64,000 nucleotides of DNA from Annona cherimola (Eukaryota > Streptophyta > Magnoliopsida > Magnoliales > Annonaceae): positions 76,340,224-76,404,223 of the forward strand of contig CM059971.1 of the NCBI GenBank assembly GCA_030490835.1. The letters are read 5' to 3'. Of the stretch, positions 1 to 11,531 are shown piece after piece (within the stretch, counting starts at the first letter, position 1; the number at the start of each line of letters is the position of its first letter). The notes beneath the pieces are model-generated. The model did not search any database, had not been told where the DNA came from, and worked only from the letters and a program-made list of their open reading frames with translations. A program made the position numbers and the translations under genes.

Positions 1-1014
1 ATCAAAAAAAAAATATGTATACAAGTCCTATTCGAAAAATGTGTAAAATAAATAATTTTATAAAGTTATGATAAAAAAATAATTTTTCAAAGTATTATTA
101 CATTTTAATACATTCGTGAATAGGTATGAACTTTTCTCATTATTTCCACGCATATAATTATATTTTTAAACTAATTTTGGTTACCTCAACTCCGATCAAG
201 ATTATTTTTGTCCTGTAATAAAACAAACAAATGACGTCGGAAAATGTAAGCGGTTGATTTTGATTCTGTCATCAAAATCCTTTCACGGAGTCAAAATATG
301 GCCTGTGACAAGCGTAGAAGATGTAACTTGATTGGTTCGGTATTTGATAAAAATTTTGTAACTTTTGAATCGAAAGCTTTTATGGCGTGTTTTGTAATGT
401 TTTTAAAACTTTTATAGCAAAAAAGTTTTTAAAATCGGAAAAAAAATAATGTGACATCCCTGAGAAATGATAAAAAGTAAAGAAAATAAATGCAGTTTGG
501 TAATCCATATGTGTGGGATTCCACGTGGCCTTTACACCAATTATTTAATCATCTAATAATCCTATTTTTCCAGTTTTACTCTTATAATCCAATTTTTTCC
601 TTTCAATTACCCTGTTTATTTCAACTTTACCTATGTTAATTAATATAAATTACACAAATCTCCAAATATTCTCTTTCTCATTTTTTCACTTTATCCCGAA
701 ATTCTACAAAAATTAACCTCATTAAACCTCTCCTAAAGTTAAAATCGATGATTAAAAAATAGGATAATTGTAGAGAAAGATGTAAAAAAAATGACTAAAA
801 AATAGGATGGTTGTGGAGAGTGAAAATTTAGATTGAAAATTTTTTATTTGAAAAGTTGTGGAGAAATGATATGACATAATAGATGTAATAATGATGAGTA
901 AAGAAAATAAAGTTAAAATAGATAAAGTAATTATATGAGTGATTGTAGAGGAAAGATTAAAAAGTAAAGTATTATATAAGAAAACGTGATGAAACAATTA
1001 CAAAATAGAATAGG
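1..1014. other. AT-rich intergenic DNA with a Tourist-type MITE remnant
   Basis: No gene is visible. From about 735 to 1010 the sequence resembles the inside of the Tourist-type MITEs listed below (phrases like AAAATAGGATGGTTGTGGAG and ATAATGATGAGTAAAGAAAA), but neither terminus is present, so it is a truncated copy. The first 730 bases show nothing I recognise. Confidence 0.45.
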
Positions 1015-1029
1015 TTCAAGTGAAAAGTT

Positions 1030-1760
1030 ACATCATGCCATTTTTTGTATTTTAGATCTTTTAATTTTGCATGTTTGTATTTTAAATCTTAAAATTTGAC
1101 TATTTGCGTTTTAAACCCTAAAAACTTTGTTCCTTTATGTTTTAAACTTTGACCCATAATGATGTTAAGAACGACCATTAATCCATGTGAAATGACATGA
1201 ATATCTTTCAATATTTTTTTAGACTCAAAATTTAGGATGTATTTGGAAAATGATAATACTTTCGATGAAAAATTTTTAGTGTAAAATTTTTTAAATTGAG
1301 AGAAAATTGTGTGATATAATTGGAGTAATAATGAGGAGTAAAGAAAATAAATTTAAAATAGATAGATTAATTCTATGGATAGTTGTATAAAAATGATTGA
1401 AAAGTAGGATAGTTATATAGGAAGATAAAAAAAATGATTAAAAAATATGATAGTTGTAAAGATTAAAAAGTTTTTGATTGAAAAGTTTTTAACTTAAAGA
1501 AATATGTCCTTATATTAGATGTGAAGATATCGTTCGAGTCTCCAAAGACAAAATAGAGAAAGCTTAATAACTAAGTTTAAAATACAAAAAAAAATTCTTT
1601 TTAAAAATATATTGGAGTATATCTACGTCATTTCACGTGGATTAACGATAATCTTTAATGTTGTTGTGCATTAGGGTTTAAAATACAAAGCAACCATAGT
1701 TTTTAAGGTTTAAGAGCAAATGACTAATTTCGAAATTAAAAATGTGAATAAACAAAATAA
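1030..1760. repeat. Inverted-repeat MITE split by a Tourist-type element
   Basis: Bases about 1050-1232 (TTTTAAACCCTAAAAACTTTG, then ATTAATCCATGTGAAATGAC) reappear as an imperfect reverse complement at about 1605-1750 (GTCATTTCACGTGGATTAA, then GGGTTTAAAATACAAAG). The two arms flank the Tourist-type copy at 1235-1509, so the foldback element is the older one and was split. The arms have diverged noticeably; boundaries are approximate. Confidence 0.5.
1235..1509. mobile_element. Tourist-type (PIF/Harbinger-like) MITE, copy 1
   Basis: Starts GGATGTATTTGG and ends ATGTCC, flanked on both sides by TTA (1232-1234 and 1510-1512), the 3-bp duplication typical of Tourist/PIF-Harbinger MITEs. The interior (ATAATGAGGAGTAAAGAAAA and poly-AAAAGT blocks) is shared with the copies at 1769, 4520, 9660 and 11172. 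It has no coding capacity. Confidence 0.65.
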
Positions 1761-1768
1761 AAAAGTTA

Positions 1769-2320
1769 GGGTGTGTTTGAAAAGTTGTAAAACTTTTAGA
1801 TGAAAAATTTTTAGTATAAAAGTTGTTAAATCGAAAGAAAAAGATATGATATAGTAGAGGTAATAATTAGAAGTAAAGAGAATAAAGTTAAAATAGATAT
1901 GTTAGTTGTATGAGTAGTCATGTTAAAATAATTGAAAAGTTAGGTAGTTTTTAATATATTTTATACAACAATTTATCTGATATTACGCTCAAGTACATGC
2001 ATAATCCTCACAACACGGAGAAAATTTTCTACAAAACCCGATTACTAGAGAAAAATTACAATCCCCACTGCCCAGAAGTCGAAAGAGACAAATTTCCCAA
2101 ACTCCCACAAAGGGGAGAAATATTATATACTCCCACAAGGGCAAGAGTCGGACACAGATTGATTGACAAACTGCCACTATCCGTGACCAGCAAGACAAGC
2201 TCCTGGTGGCGTAAAGTAGGCTATTGTATAAGAAAATATGAAGAAATAATTAAAAATATGGTAAATATAGAGAATGAAAAGTTGTAGCTTGATATTTTTT
2301 AACATTTTCCAAACACTCTC
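1769..2320. mobile_element. Tourist-type MITE, copy 2, interrupted by another insertion
   Basis: Starts GGGTGTGTTTG after TTA (1766-1768) and ends AAACACTCTC before TTA (2321-2323). Family-like sequence runs to about 1945 and resumes at about 2213 (TATTGTATAAGAAAATATG). The roughly 270 bases between (CAAGTACATGCATAATCC to GCTCCTGGTGGCG) are foreign and partly resemble the arm sequence at 3436-3500. Short open frames here are not supported as genes. Confidence 0.5.
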
Positions 2321-4160
2321 TTAGATTGAAAAGCTTTAAAATACAAATATCCCCACGTAAGGCCAATATTAAAAAATCCAATAATTATTATATACACCAT
2401 GATGTATTTTTGACAAAAATAAAACATTTATTTATTTTATTTTATTTTTACTTTTATCTAATTTTTCTTCATAAATATGTTTGCTTAATTATATTTAATC
2501 TATATATTAAGTTTTGCTATTTTACAACACTTTTACATATTTATTTTTTATTTAAAAAAGCATCAATTTCAGGGCATTTAGGACATTTTCCACTCTTTAA
2601 AAGACAGATTTTTAAAAAATCAAAAATAAATACGTAAAAATATTATAAAATAGAAAAACTTGATATATATATATATATTAAATACAGTTAGAAAAGCAAA
2701 TTTATGAAGAAAAAATCAAACAAAAGTAAAAATAAAATTAAATAAATGAATGTTGTATTTTAATCTAAAATACATCGTTGTTTATATAATCATGCTCCAA
2801 ACCGCCGATGATCAATTTGTGACATGGGCAAGTCGGTTGTGAGATATGTCTCTGGCCTACTTATATTGCACGTCGGTCAAACAAGCCCACGCCTACTTTT
2901 ATTGCGCTGTGACAAGACTCTCGACTTAAAAATTGTGGGAGTTACAAATTTTCCGCAGGAGGTTTATAGATAAATTTCTTCTGTGTTATAAGAATTATGT
3001 ATTTACTTGATTATAAATTTGTAACGTTGTATAAAATAAATAAAAAAAGTAATTTTTTTATCAATTTGACAACTTCTACCCCCCAACAACTTTTCATCAA
3101 AAATTTTCCCTCCAACCAAACACACCCTCTCTCCCCAACTTTGAAAAGTTTTATATCTGCATGCAAGTTTTCTTAAATACCAAACAGACCGTAAATAAAA
3201 AGTCAGGAGAAAAATATACGGCACCATTGCCTTAATACGGGACCCACTCCTACATATTTTATATTGTTATATCCTGACCGTACCAAACAATAATCTCGTC
3301 ATGCGTTCGCGCTTTGCGTTCTCCTTTTTAGAATCGTCGTTGGAGTGGGTCCCGTATTACGGCATGCGTCATGCGTGCCGTCTTTTTTCTCCTGACTTTT
3401 TTTTTTTTTTTTTACAACGTTACAAATTTATAATCAAGTACGCACATAATTCTTATAACACAGAAGAAATTTATCTATAAACCTCCTGGGGAAAATTTGT
3501 AACTCCCACAATTTTTAAGTCAAGAGTCCAGAGAAACGCAATAAAAGTGGGCTTGGGCTTGTTTGAACGACGTCCAATATAAGTAGGCCAGAGACATATC
3601 TTACAACCGACTTGCCCATGTCACAAATTAATCATCGGCGGTTTGGAGCATGATTATATAAACAATGATGTATTTTAGATTAAAATACAACATTTATTTA
3701 TTTATTTTTATTTTTACTTTTGTTTAATTTTTTCTTCATAAATATGCTTTTCTAACTGTATTTAATATATATATATATATATCAAGTTTTTCTATTTTAT
3801 AATATTTTTACGTATTTATTTTTGATTTTTTAAAAATCTGTCTTTTAAAGAGTGGAAAATGTCCTAAATGCCCTGAAATTGATGCTTTTTTAAAATAAAA
3901 AATAAATATGTAAAAGTGTTGTAAAATAGCAAAACTTAATATATAGATTAAATATAATTAAGCAAACATATGTATGAAGAAAAATCAGATAAAAGTAAAA
4001 ATAAAATAAATTAATGTTTTATTTTAGCCAAAAATACATCATAGTGTATATAATCATTATTGGATTTTTTAATATCGGCCTTACGCAGGGATGTTTGCAT
4101 TTTAAAGCTTTTCAATCTGAGGGAGTGTTTGGAAAATATTAAAAAAATCAAGCTAAAAGC
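2285..4160. repeat. Large imperfect inverted repeat, arms of about 0.75 kb
   Basis: The left arm (about 2285-3050) and right arm (about 3410-4160) are reverse complements with scattered mismatches. Landmarks: CCAAACCGCCGATGATCAAT at 2798 pairs with the reverse complement of ATTAATCATCGGCGGTTTGG at 3626, and GGACATTTTCCACTCTTTAA near 2580 pairs with TTAAAGAGTGGAAAATGTCC near 3843. The outer edge on the left is the tail of a Tourist MITE. The spacer holds a second, smaller palindrome (3195-3400). The arms contain no intact gene. It may be an old inverted duplication of a composite repeat. Confidence 0.7.
3195..3402. repeat. Small palindromic element in the spacer of the large inverted repeat
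   Basis: AAAAAGTCAGGAGAAAA near 3197 is mirrored by TTTTTCTCCTGACTTTTT near 3384. Further in, ATACGGGACCCACTCC near 3235 is mirrored by GGAGTGGGTCCCGTAT near 3341. It resembles a small MITE nested between the big arms. No target duplication was identified. Confidence 0.5.
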
Positions 4161-4519
4161 TTTAACCCATTTTTTTATTTTTTTGAAAATATTTTTTACA
4201 ATTATTAATTTAAGTGTATTTAACATGTAAAAATTGATACACATGTTAAATATACTTAAATTAACAGTTGTATAAAAAAAAATTTTAAAAATAAAAAAAG
4301 TTAAATGCACTTGGTTGCATTTAGCCTTAACGTTAGATTAATAAGGTTTTCGATTCAATGCACATGGAAGTACTAAAGTTTAGTGCGCACGAAACAACAT
4401 TTCAAAGGAAATTATCCTTATTCTCATTTTTTTTACACATTTTATCTCAATTTTAATTAATTATGATCAAATCTAGTCGAGCATACTTCCACCAAATAAT
4501 TTTGAATTGTTTACATTTA

Positions 4520-4773
4520 GGATATATTTGGGAAGTGATAAAAGTTATGAAAAAAATTTTAATATAAAAGTTTTTAAAATGGACGAAAACAGTGTAATAT
4601 TATAAGGGTAATGATGAAGAGTAAAGAAAATAAAATTAAAATAGATAAGTTAGTTGTATAAGTAGCTATAAAGAAATGATTAAAAAGTAAATAATTGTAT
4701 AAAAATATGAATAAATAATTAAAAATAGAATAAATGTTGGAGTAAAAAGTTTTAGGTAGAAAGAAATGCACCC
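4520..4773. mobile_element. Tourist-type MITE, copy 3
   Basis: Begins GGATATATTTGGG and ends AAATGCACCC, with TTA on both sides (4517-4519, 4774-4776). The interior shares ATGATGAAGAGTAAAGAAAA and related blocks with the other copies. Non-coding. Confidence 0.65.
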
Positions 4774-4906
4774 TTATATTTATGCATTCAACATAAGGGA
4801 AGTGCTTGCATGCAACATTAACGGCGAGTGTTTTATATAAGTAAATAATTATAATATAAAAATAAAAATGGAAAAATAAGATAATTAATGTTGACTAACT
4901 TTTTAG

Positions 4907-5236
4907 ACTCGTCTGAGACCAGACCTAAAATATAGTTTTTGTTTTTTAAAATTTTTTTTATAAACATGTTAATCTAATTATATATAAACCAAGTTTTTTT
5001 TATAAACATGTTAATCTAATTATATTTAATCTATAAACTAAATTTTATCATTTTTTATAAAACTTTAAATGATTTAAATACTCCAATATATAAAAATCTA
5101 AAATAAATATATACATATATCAAAAAATGATAAACCCAAACTCGGTTTATAGACTAAATATAACTAAATTAATATGTTTATAAAAGTTTTTAAAAAACAA
5201 AAACTATATTTTTGGGCTGGTCTGATCTTCGGTCCT
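4907..5236. repeat. Foldback MITE, internal palindromic core family
   Basis: Ends pair as GAGACCAGACCTAAAATATAG (near 4915) with the reverse complement of TATATTTTTGGGCTGGTCTG (near 5206). The arms carry the core phrases TAAACATGTTAATCTAATTA and its inverse. The terminal phrase GACCGAAGAT resembles the element at 18868-19262. Confidence 0.55.
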
Positions 5237-5269
5237 CATAATTGAATTACGTAAAATGATTGTGAAAAT

Positions 5270-6206
5270 AAGTTTCCCATTTCCTCTCCCCACGTACATT
5301 GTCAAAGATGCTTTTACGTGCGTTTTCTAGGGTTCCGATCTCCTGCACCCGCGTTGCCTGCTCGCGGGTGCACACGCCTATGTTGGCAGAAAGTAGGGCC
5401 ATCACAGGATTCAAAGAAAGTTATATGTTATGCATCGATGGTTGCCAGGTTGTGCAAATTCCACGGCTACTGGCACTATTGATTTTGATGTTATGCATTA
5501 GTTAGAAGATGGAAGACGATAGCTGGATTTTTGGCTTTTAAATGCAATACAAGCTGGAGGCCATCAATCACCGATGGGTTTGAGTTCGCAGAGAGGGTTA
5601 CCAAAAAAAATTGCTTGGTTCACTGCTGAATTTAAGGAAGCTGGTGTTGGGTTCCACAATCGGCGATGCAAGAGACCTGCTCGCTATAGGTGGAACGGGT
5701 GATTTGCCTAAATTTCTTAATACCGGAATTGCAAATGGCGATGCCATTAGATGAGGAAGATTAGAGATGGCTGCCATTTTAATAGGGCACTAGTGTTAGA
5801 GTATGTTGGGTTGGAGAGAAGACCGTCATTGAAGAATACAATAAATGGCGGCAGCGACAGATCTTCCGGTGGTCAAGGGCATCTCTGCAAGGAAGCGGAG
5901 AGGGGAGAGAGGAGGGGAGGAGAGGGAGAAAGGAAAAACTAGCTCGAGCCGCCAGGGGTTGTAGCTATGCTCGTCCGTTATGCGAGGGAACGAGATGAGA
6001 AAGATGAGAAAGAGAGCTCTGCACAATGGGAAAGTGTCGACTATTGTTGGTGGCTTTTTAAAAAAAATCATCCCTACGTGGGAACTATAGAGCAACTGTG
6101 AGGAAACATGCATCCGACGGTGTGCGTTGACTCTGTACGATCGAACCGCTAGCGACAGGAGGACGTAGTTTCCCAGCTTTTAGGCCGGACACAAATTATC
6201 AGCTCT
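5270..6206. other. GC-richer island of unrecognised sequence ending in ATCAGCTCTT
   Basis: Base composition rises sharply relative to its surroundings and short open frames appear on both strands, for example 5299-5505 (+, start MSKMLLRAFSRVP) and 5826-6113 (-). None continues for long or matches a family I know. The right edge, ATCAGCTCTT at 6197-6206, reverse-complements to AAGAGCTGAT, like the GAGAGCTGAT ends of the element at 42315-48529. No matching left end was found. Possible reading: gene fragments carried by a non-autonomous transposon, or a dead gene. Confidence 0.3.
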
Positions 6207-6234
6207 TATTAAAAATTTCTACTTCATTTATTAT

Positions 6235-6655
6235 ATTTAGTATTATTTATATTATCATGAAAATCTTTTTATTTATTTAGTATTATTGTATATCAGTTAT
6301 ATCTACAAATGTATAAAATTAACATAATAAAATGATTTAATATTAATTATCAATTATTAAGTTATATTTTCAATATTTAAACTATCTAAAATATCATAAA
6401 TATGTGGATAAATGATTCTATAATATATTACTATATTTTAATACATATGTGAATGAATCTAAGTATTTTTATGAACGTACTTATTTTTGAACAAATGTGG
6501 CCTGTGCACATATTGAATTTGGATTAGATTTAATCTTCTAACTAAACAAATGATGTTAAATACAATGAACGGATTGAATTTTTCATCAAATATCAAAATC
6601 TCAAAAACAAAAGAAGTTACATGGAACTGCTTTCGTGTAAGCCGGTTATACACTA
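6235..6655. mobile_element. MITE of the TATGTAA-end family, copy 1
   Basis: Colinear with 51296-51745 over about 420 bases: both contain ATGTGGATAAAT, ATACATATGT, AACAAATGTGGC-like and AAATGATGTTAAATACAATG blocks in the same order, and both end in a TTACATGGAA-type phrase. Related copies in the other orientation lie near 17215-17470 and 39640-40115. Non-coding. Confidence 0.5.
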
Positions 6656-6719
6656 AAAAATAACATGGGAAGTAAAAGAAACATATACAGGTATTGATTC
6701 AATGCACTATTATATCTGA

Positions 6720-7235
6720 TGCAAAACCTACTTTTTAAAAAAAAATTTGAATTTTTTTATAAAACTATTAATATAAACTGTATTTAATTTATATATCAAA
6801 TTTTAATTTTATTTTTTAAAATAAGAGTATTTTAGTCATTTAAAAATAATAAAACTCTTTGTTTTTAAAAATAAAAATATACACATTTTTTCAAAAATAG
6901 TAAAACTTAATAACATTCGTTAAATATATCTAGATTAACCACTTTATAAAAAAATTTCAAAAATTCAAAAAAGTGAGTGTTGCATTCACTACACTAAAGT
7001 TTCAATACACCCATGTGCAATTTTTTTTTATTTTTAAAATTTTTATAAAATTATTAACTTAGGTGCATTTAACTTTTGCGTTAAGTTCTCCCGCTTTCGA
7101 AAAGTTTATATTGATTTTTAAAAATAGGGGCATTTGATCATTTAAAAGGACTAAAATCCCTATTTTAAAAAATAAAAAATATATATGCATCTTTAAAATA
7201 TATACACGAACTCCCATATAAAACTAGGAGACAAA
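6720..7235. repeat. Remnants of the foldback core family
   Basis: Contains diverged pieces of the shared palindromic core (TTTATATATCAAATTTTAATTT, ATTTTAGTCATTTAAAAATA and inverses) seen in several foldback elements of this window. Ends are not resolved. No gene is visible. Confidence 0.35.
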
Positions 7236-7835
7236 GCTCCGAGGAGGGATGGCCTCATAAATTCAGGTAAATTAATCTCTAATTTTTTTAAAAAATTTAC
7301 AATTATTAACAATGCATGGTATAGTTAGAAATCTAGATACATGATCAAGTAGATGCATAATATTTATTTTAAGAAATAAATAATAATCTTCAAGGTAGAA
7401 AAATAAAATAAAATATTGAGACTAGGTTCGGATAGATGCGGATTTTAATTTGAAGTTATATTTAACATAAATATTAATATATAAATAAAATAATAATAAT
7501 AATAATTAAAGAAATAAATAAACATATATAAGATGATAAAAATATATATAATATAACAAAAATTTATATTACTTCGAATTAAGGTAAGATGGTTCGACCC
7601 TTTGATAATAATATTTATGATAATGTTAAAAACCAATAAACCGGACGCTCTCCACATGTATGATAGAATATTTTATTTTAAAGGCTGGAAATCAATGGCT
7701 CACGTCAACTGGAGGTTGGAAATTAACATGTTGAAAATAATTCTTAAGTGAGATATTGGAAGGGATAGACTGATAGCAGCAATACCTGGATTATGGTAGT
7801 AACAGATTAATCTGTTAATTATAAAGAAAAAAGAA

Positions 7836-8264
7836 GGGATTTTTGCAAACATGCCTCCAATATTTGACCAACATTGCATCTGTGTCTTTAAGTTTGCGGA
7901 TATTGTAAATATGCCCACAAAATTCACATGAAATTGTAAGTGTGTCCTTTGGATGCTGTTAGAATTTTTGTAAAATGACAATAATGTCCTTTAAGCCAAG
8001 TGATACACTTACAAATTTTCAAATATTGTAGACGTATTTGCTATTTCATTATTTTACATATATTATTATTTTAATTTTTTTGCAAATATGCTTATAACAT
8101 TTGGAAAAAATATAATTGTATTACTTAGCTTGAAGGACATTATTGTCATTTTATAAAAAAATTTAATAACGTCACAATGGAAAGGACACGCTTGCAATAT
8201 CGGCAAACTTAGGGACACATATGCAATATTGGTCAACTATCGCAGGCATATTTGCAAAAATCTC
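7836..8264. repeat. Inverted-repeat MITE with GGGATTTTTGCAAA ends
   Basis: GGGATTTTTGCAAACATGCC at 7836 is matched by the inverse of GGCATATTTGCAAAAATCTC ending at 8264. Inner blocks also pair (TGACAATAATGTCC with GGACATTATTGTCA). The phrase TTAATCTGTTAATTATAAA occurs on both sides (near 7807 and 8328). Confidence 0.6.
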
Positions 8265-8693
8265 AAAAAGGAAAAGTAAAGAAAAAGAAGACCCGTCATA
8301 GCATGCCTTAACATATTAAGTTAATCTGTTAATTATAAACAAAGAAATTGGTAATAACCTACCTTAATAGAAATAAAATATTATTTAAAAAATTAAAATT
8401 AATACGTTGAATGGTAAAATGAAATAAATTAATCTGTTAATTGAGAAAAAATGGAATGATGGTTGCGCACATAGTAATAAACTAAATATTAATTGATGAA
8501 AATAAGTTAATATATTAACACAGCAAGTTAAGGATCAAATGATATATTTGGGATAATATTCATTAGGACGTTGATTTTTCTAAATTTAATAATATCTCCA
8601 AAAAATTCTTATTCGGTAACTTGACTATGATGGTCGGTGATTTGGATTTCGACCGGTAGGTTGTGGGTTTGAGTCAGATTAATTTGATATTTG

Positions 8694-9274
8694 TAGGGGT
8701 GTTAACGATCGTGTTGGACGGGTTGAACGTAAACCTAATCCGAATCCATTTAAAATATCTCAATCTTAATCAGTTTATTAATCTATTTAAAAAACATTAC
8801 CCTAACACATTTATAACTTATTTAATAAATGAGTTGACAGATTGTTGCATAGCAGACGACTTAAAGGCTTAGACTTTGGTAGACGATGATCTAGCAGAGA
8901 AAAACGAGAGAATATTTTCGGCACTGAAGAAATGAAAATAGGTCAATAATAGTAAGATAGAATTAGGCTGACAATAAAAAATGAAAATTAGGTCATAGGA
9001 GCAAAACTAAACGAGGGAAAATAACTAAGGAATTTAAATACATATATATATATAACTTTAATGGACTAAACAAGTTAAACGGATTATATGGGTTAAATAG
9101 GTTACTAAATAGGTCGTCAGGTTATAAAATTTCAACCCTAATCAATCTATTTAATTAAATAGTTGAATAGGTTGGCAGATCATAATCCATTTATTCAAAA
9201 ATTCCAACCCAAACCTATTTATAAATAGGTTGGACAAAGGGTTGACGGGTTGACTATGACCATTAATACCCCTA
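8694..9274. mobile_element. Non-autonomous hAT-type element with TAGGGGTGTTAA ends
   Basis: Starts TAGGGGTGTTAACGAT and ends ACCATTAATACCCCTA. The 8-base flanks GATATTTG (8686-8693) and GTTATGTG (9275-9282) agree at 6 of 8 positions, the length expected for hAT. Subterminal repeats of the GGTTGGACGGGTTGAAC / AACCCATTTA type are the same as in the transposase-bearing element at 32650-36798. The short open frame at 8663-8872 lies across the left end and is not a gene. Confidence 0.65.
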
Positions 9275-9659
9275 GTTATGTGGAGTTTCTTTTGTTAATT
9301 CGTAGCCTTATCTAAAATTTAGGTATTTCAAATGCATGGTGTGGGTTCTAACCCCAGCTCCTTCCTTCTAGATTAATATCATTTTGATATAATAAATTAA
9401 TTTTTAACCTGTTATGAGGTTCATAAAAAATGAAGGATAACAAAATAAATAGTGTTCAGTGGATGACTGCCTAAATCATGTTCAGTATATATATGGTGGG
9501 AGTACAAGTCCAACAAGATTTCTATCAAATTTTTATCCACAAGGCTAGGGATAAGTGATACCAACCTTGTGCTCTGGGTTTGGACTTTGGACCATCATGA
9601 TGCGAGATATTTTATTTCAAGCAGTTCCTTTATTTTAAATATATAAATTATAACACTAA

Positions 9660-9938
9660 GGGTGTGATTGACAATGGGTATAAATGTCAAGTTAAAACTT
9701 TTCAATCTAAAACTTTTCACTTTATATAATTGCTATATTTTTTAATTATTTTTCACATTTTCCTATATAACTACCATACTTTTCAATCATTTATACACAA
9801 TTACCTATACAACTAACCTATCTATTTTAACTTTCTCATCTTTACTCCTCATCATTACTTCTATCATATCACATCATTTGACAACTTTTACTCTCCAAAA
9901 TTTTTCACCAAAAATTTTATCCATTCCCAAACACACCC
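9660..9938. mobile_element. Tourist-type MITE, copy 4 (complete)
   Basis: Starts GGGTGTGATTGACAATGGG and ends CCCAAACACACCC, with TAA duplicated on both sides (9657-9659, 9939-9941). Same interior as 11172-11439. Confidence 0.75.
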
Positions 9939-9941
9939 TAA

Positions 9942-11168
9942 ATTTTTACACATGTACTAACATTATCAAGATGGTAAACTCACAGGCAACATGTGGGTTC
10001 AAACGACCTTGCTGCCACTTTTTTAAAAGATATAAATATTTTAATATATTATTTAAATAAATTCTTACATTAATTTTATTAAAAATATATTATTTGTAAT
10101 AAGAAATTTACAAATAAAATCTAAGAAAGCATTAAAAAATAATAATAAAATACAATATTTAGTTTATAAAGAGATAAGGCTTTTAATGAAAATTTTAAAT
10201 AACAAATTTGGCAACTAACTCTTGACTTTATAAATAAATAAATAAACAAAATAATATAAGATAATATGTCTACAATTGACAAATATTAATATTCTTATTC
10301 TAATTATAGGAAGGAGAAAAGGAAAAGAAATTCGAAGAAAGTTTTACAAAATAATTATTGTGAAAAAAGTAAGTAGGCACTACTTATAATTTTTTAAACC
10401 ATGTTTTTCAATAATTTATGAATTTTTATAAATGTTTGTGAATATTTGGACACTGTGAAAACGGATATTACAATTAACCACCTTCACAACCTTCATACCG
10501 TGGAGGTAGTTTTTTGTAAATATTCTCATCTCAGGAGGAATCTGTAAAACCTCCACTACAAGAAGAAAATTGTAAATGAACCATCCGCATCATGCGAGAC
10601 TCAAAGTCGTGTAGGCCCCTTAGAAGCCGCTTGCACGTACCATTAGGGTACTGTCCCAATGGCAATGTTGGTGAATATTTGATTAATTGTATACCTTGAA
10701 ATAGAAATTGAAAATATGTTGTATGATGACATACATATTTTCTTACAATGATCATAACTCATGGTGTGTATGAATACATAAAGTAATCCAATGGGATTGA
10801 TACAAGAGGTGATTTTTTGAAGAAATTAAGCTAGGTCACCTGATCATGAGGTTCTAATTGTGGTGCCAGAGGTGTTTCAAGAACTCTATGAAGTTAAACA
10901 ACATGATTATAATTCATTCAATACATTGATAAATATGTAAAATAATTTGACATTTTTGTTCATTTACGCTTACTTACTGAGTAATATACTCATACCTTTA
11001 AAAATTAAAATATAGTTGTACAAGCCCCAAATAACAAAGTAGGCCCAAGTACAACTAGTGGAGAAATTTATCTCCACTATTTAGTTCCTTTTTTTGATGG
11101 AACATTATTTAGTTCCTCGAGTGCTTTTAATTAGTTTGTATTTAAGTAGTAACATAGAATATTTTGAA
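9942..11168. other. Intergenic, nothing recognised
   Basis: AT-rich DNA without a supportable gene. A short stretch near 10500-10640 (CTCAGGAGGAATCTGTAAAA and following) is more GC-rich but has no long open frame or known motif. Confidence 0.4.
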
Positions 11169-11171
11169 TAA

Positions 11172-11439
11172 GGGTGTGTTTGGCAATGAGTAGAAAATGT
11201 CATGTTAAACTTTTCAATTTAAAACTTTTCACTTTCCACAATTATCATATTTTTTAATCAATTTTTCACATTTTCCTATACAACTACCCAACTTTTCAAT
11301 TATTTCTACACAACTATCCACGTAACTAACATATCTATTTTAACTTTATTCTCTTTACTCCTCATCATTACCCCTATCATATTACATCATTTGACAACTT
11401 TTAATCTCTAAAACTTTTTATCAATTCCCAAACGCACCC
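11172..11439. mobile_element. Tourist-type MITE, copy 5 (complete)
   Basis: Starts GGGTGTGTTTGGCAATGAG and ends CCCAAACGCACCC, with TAA at 11169-11171 and 11440-11442. Its right end is included in a tandem duplication (11422-11531). Confidence 0.75.
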
Positions 11440-11531
11440 TAAGTCTAAAAATGAGTTGCGATATTTAAACAAAAGACAATTCCCAAACGCACCCTAAGTT
11501 TAAAAATGAGTTGCGATATTTAAACAAAAGA
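11422..11531. repeat. 55-bp direct tandem duplication
   Basis: CAATTCCCAAACGCACCC starts at 11422 and again at 11477. The two 55-base units differ at one position I can see (AAGTCT versus AAGTTT). The unit spans the right end of the Tourist MITE plus flanking DNA, so the duplication happened after insertion. Confidence 0.85.
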
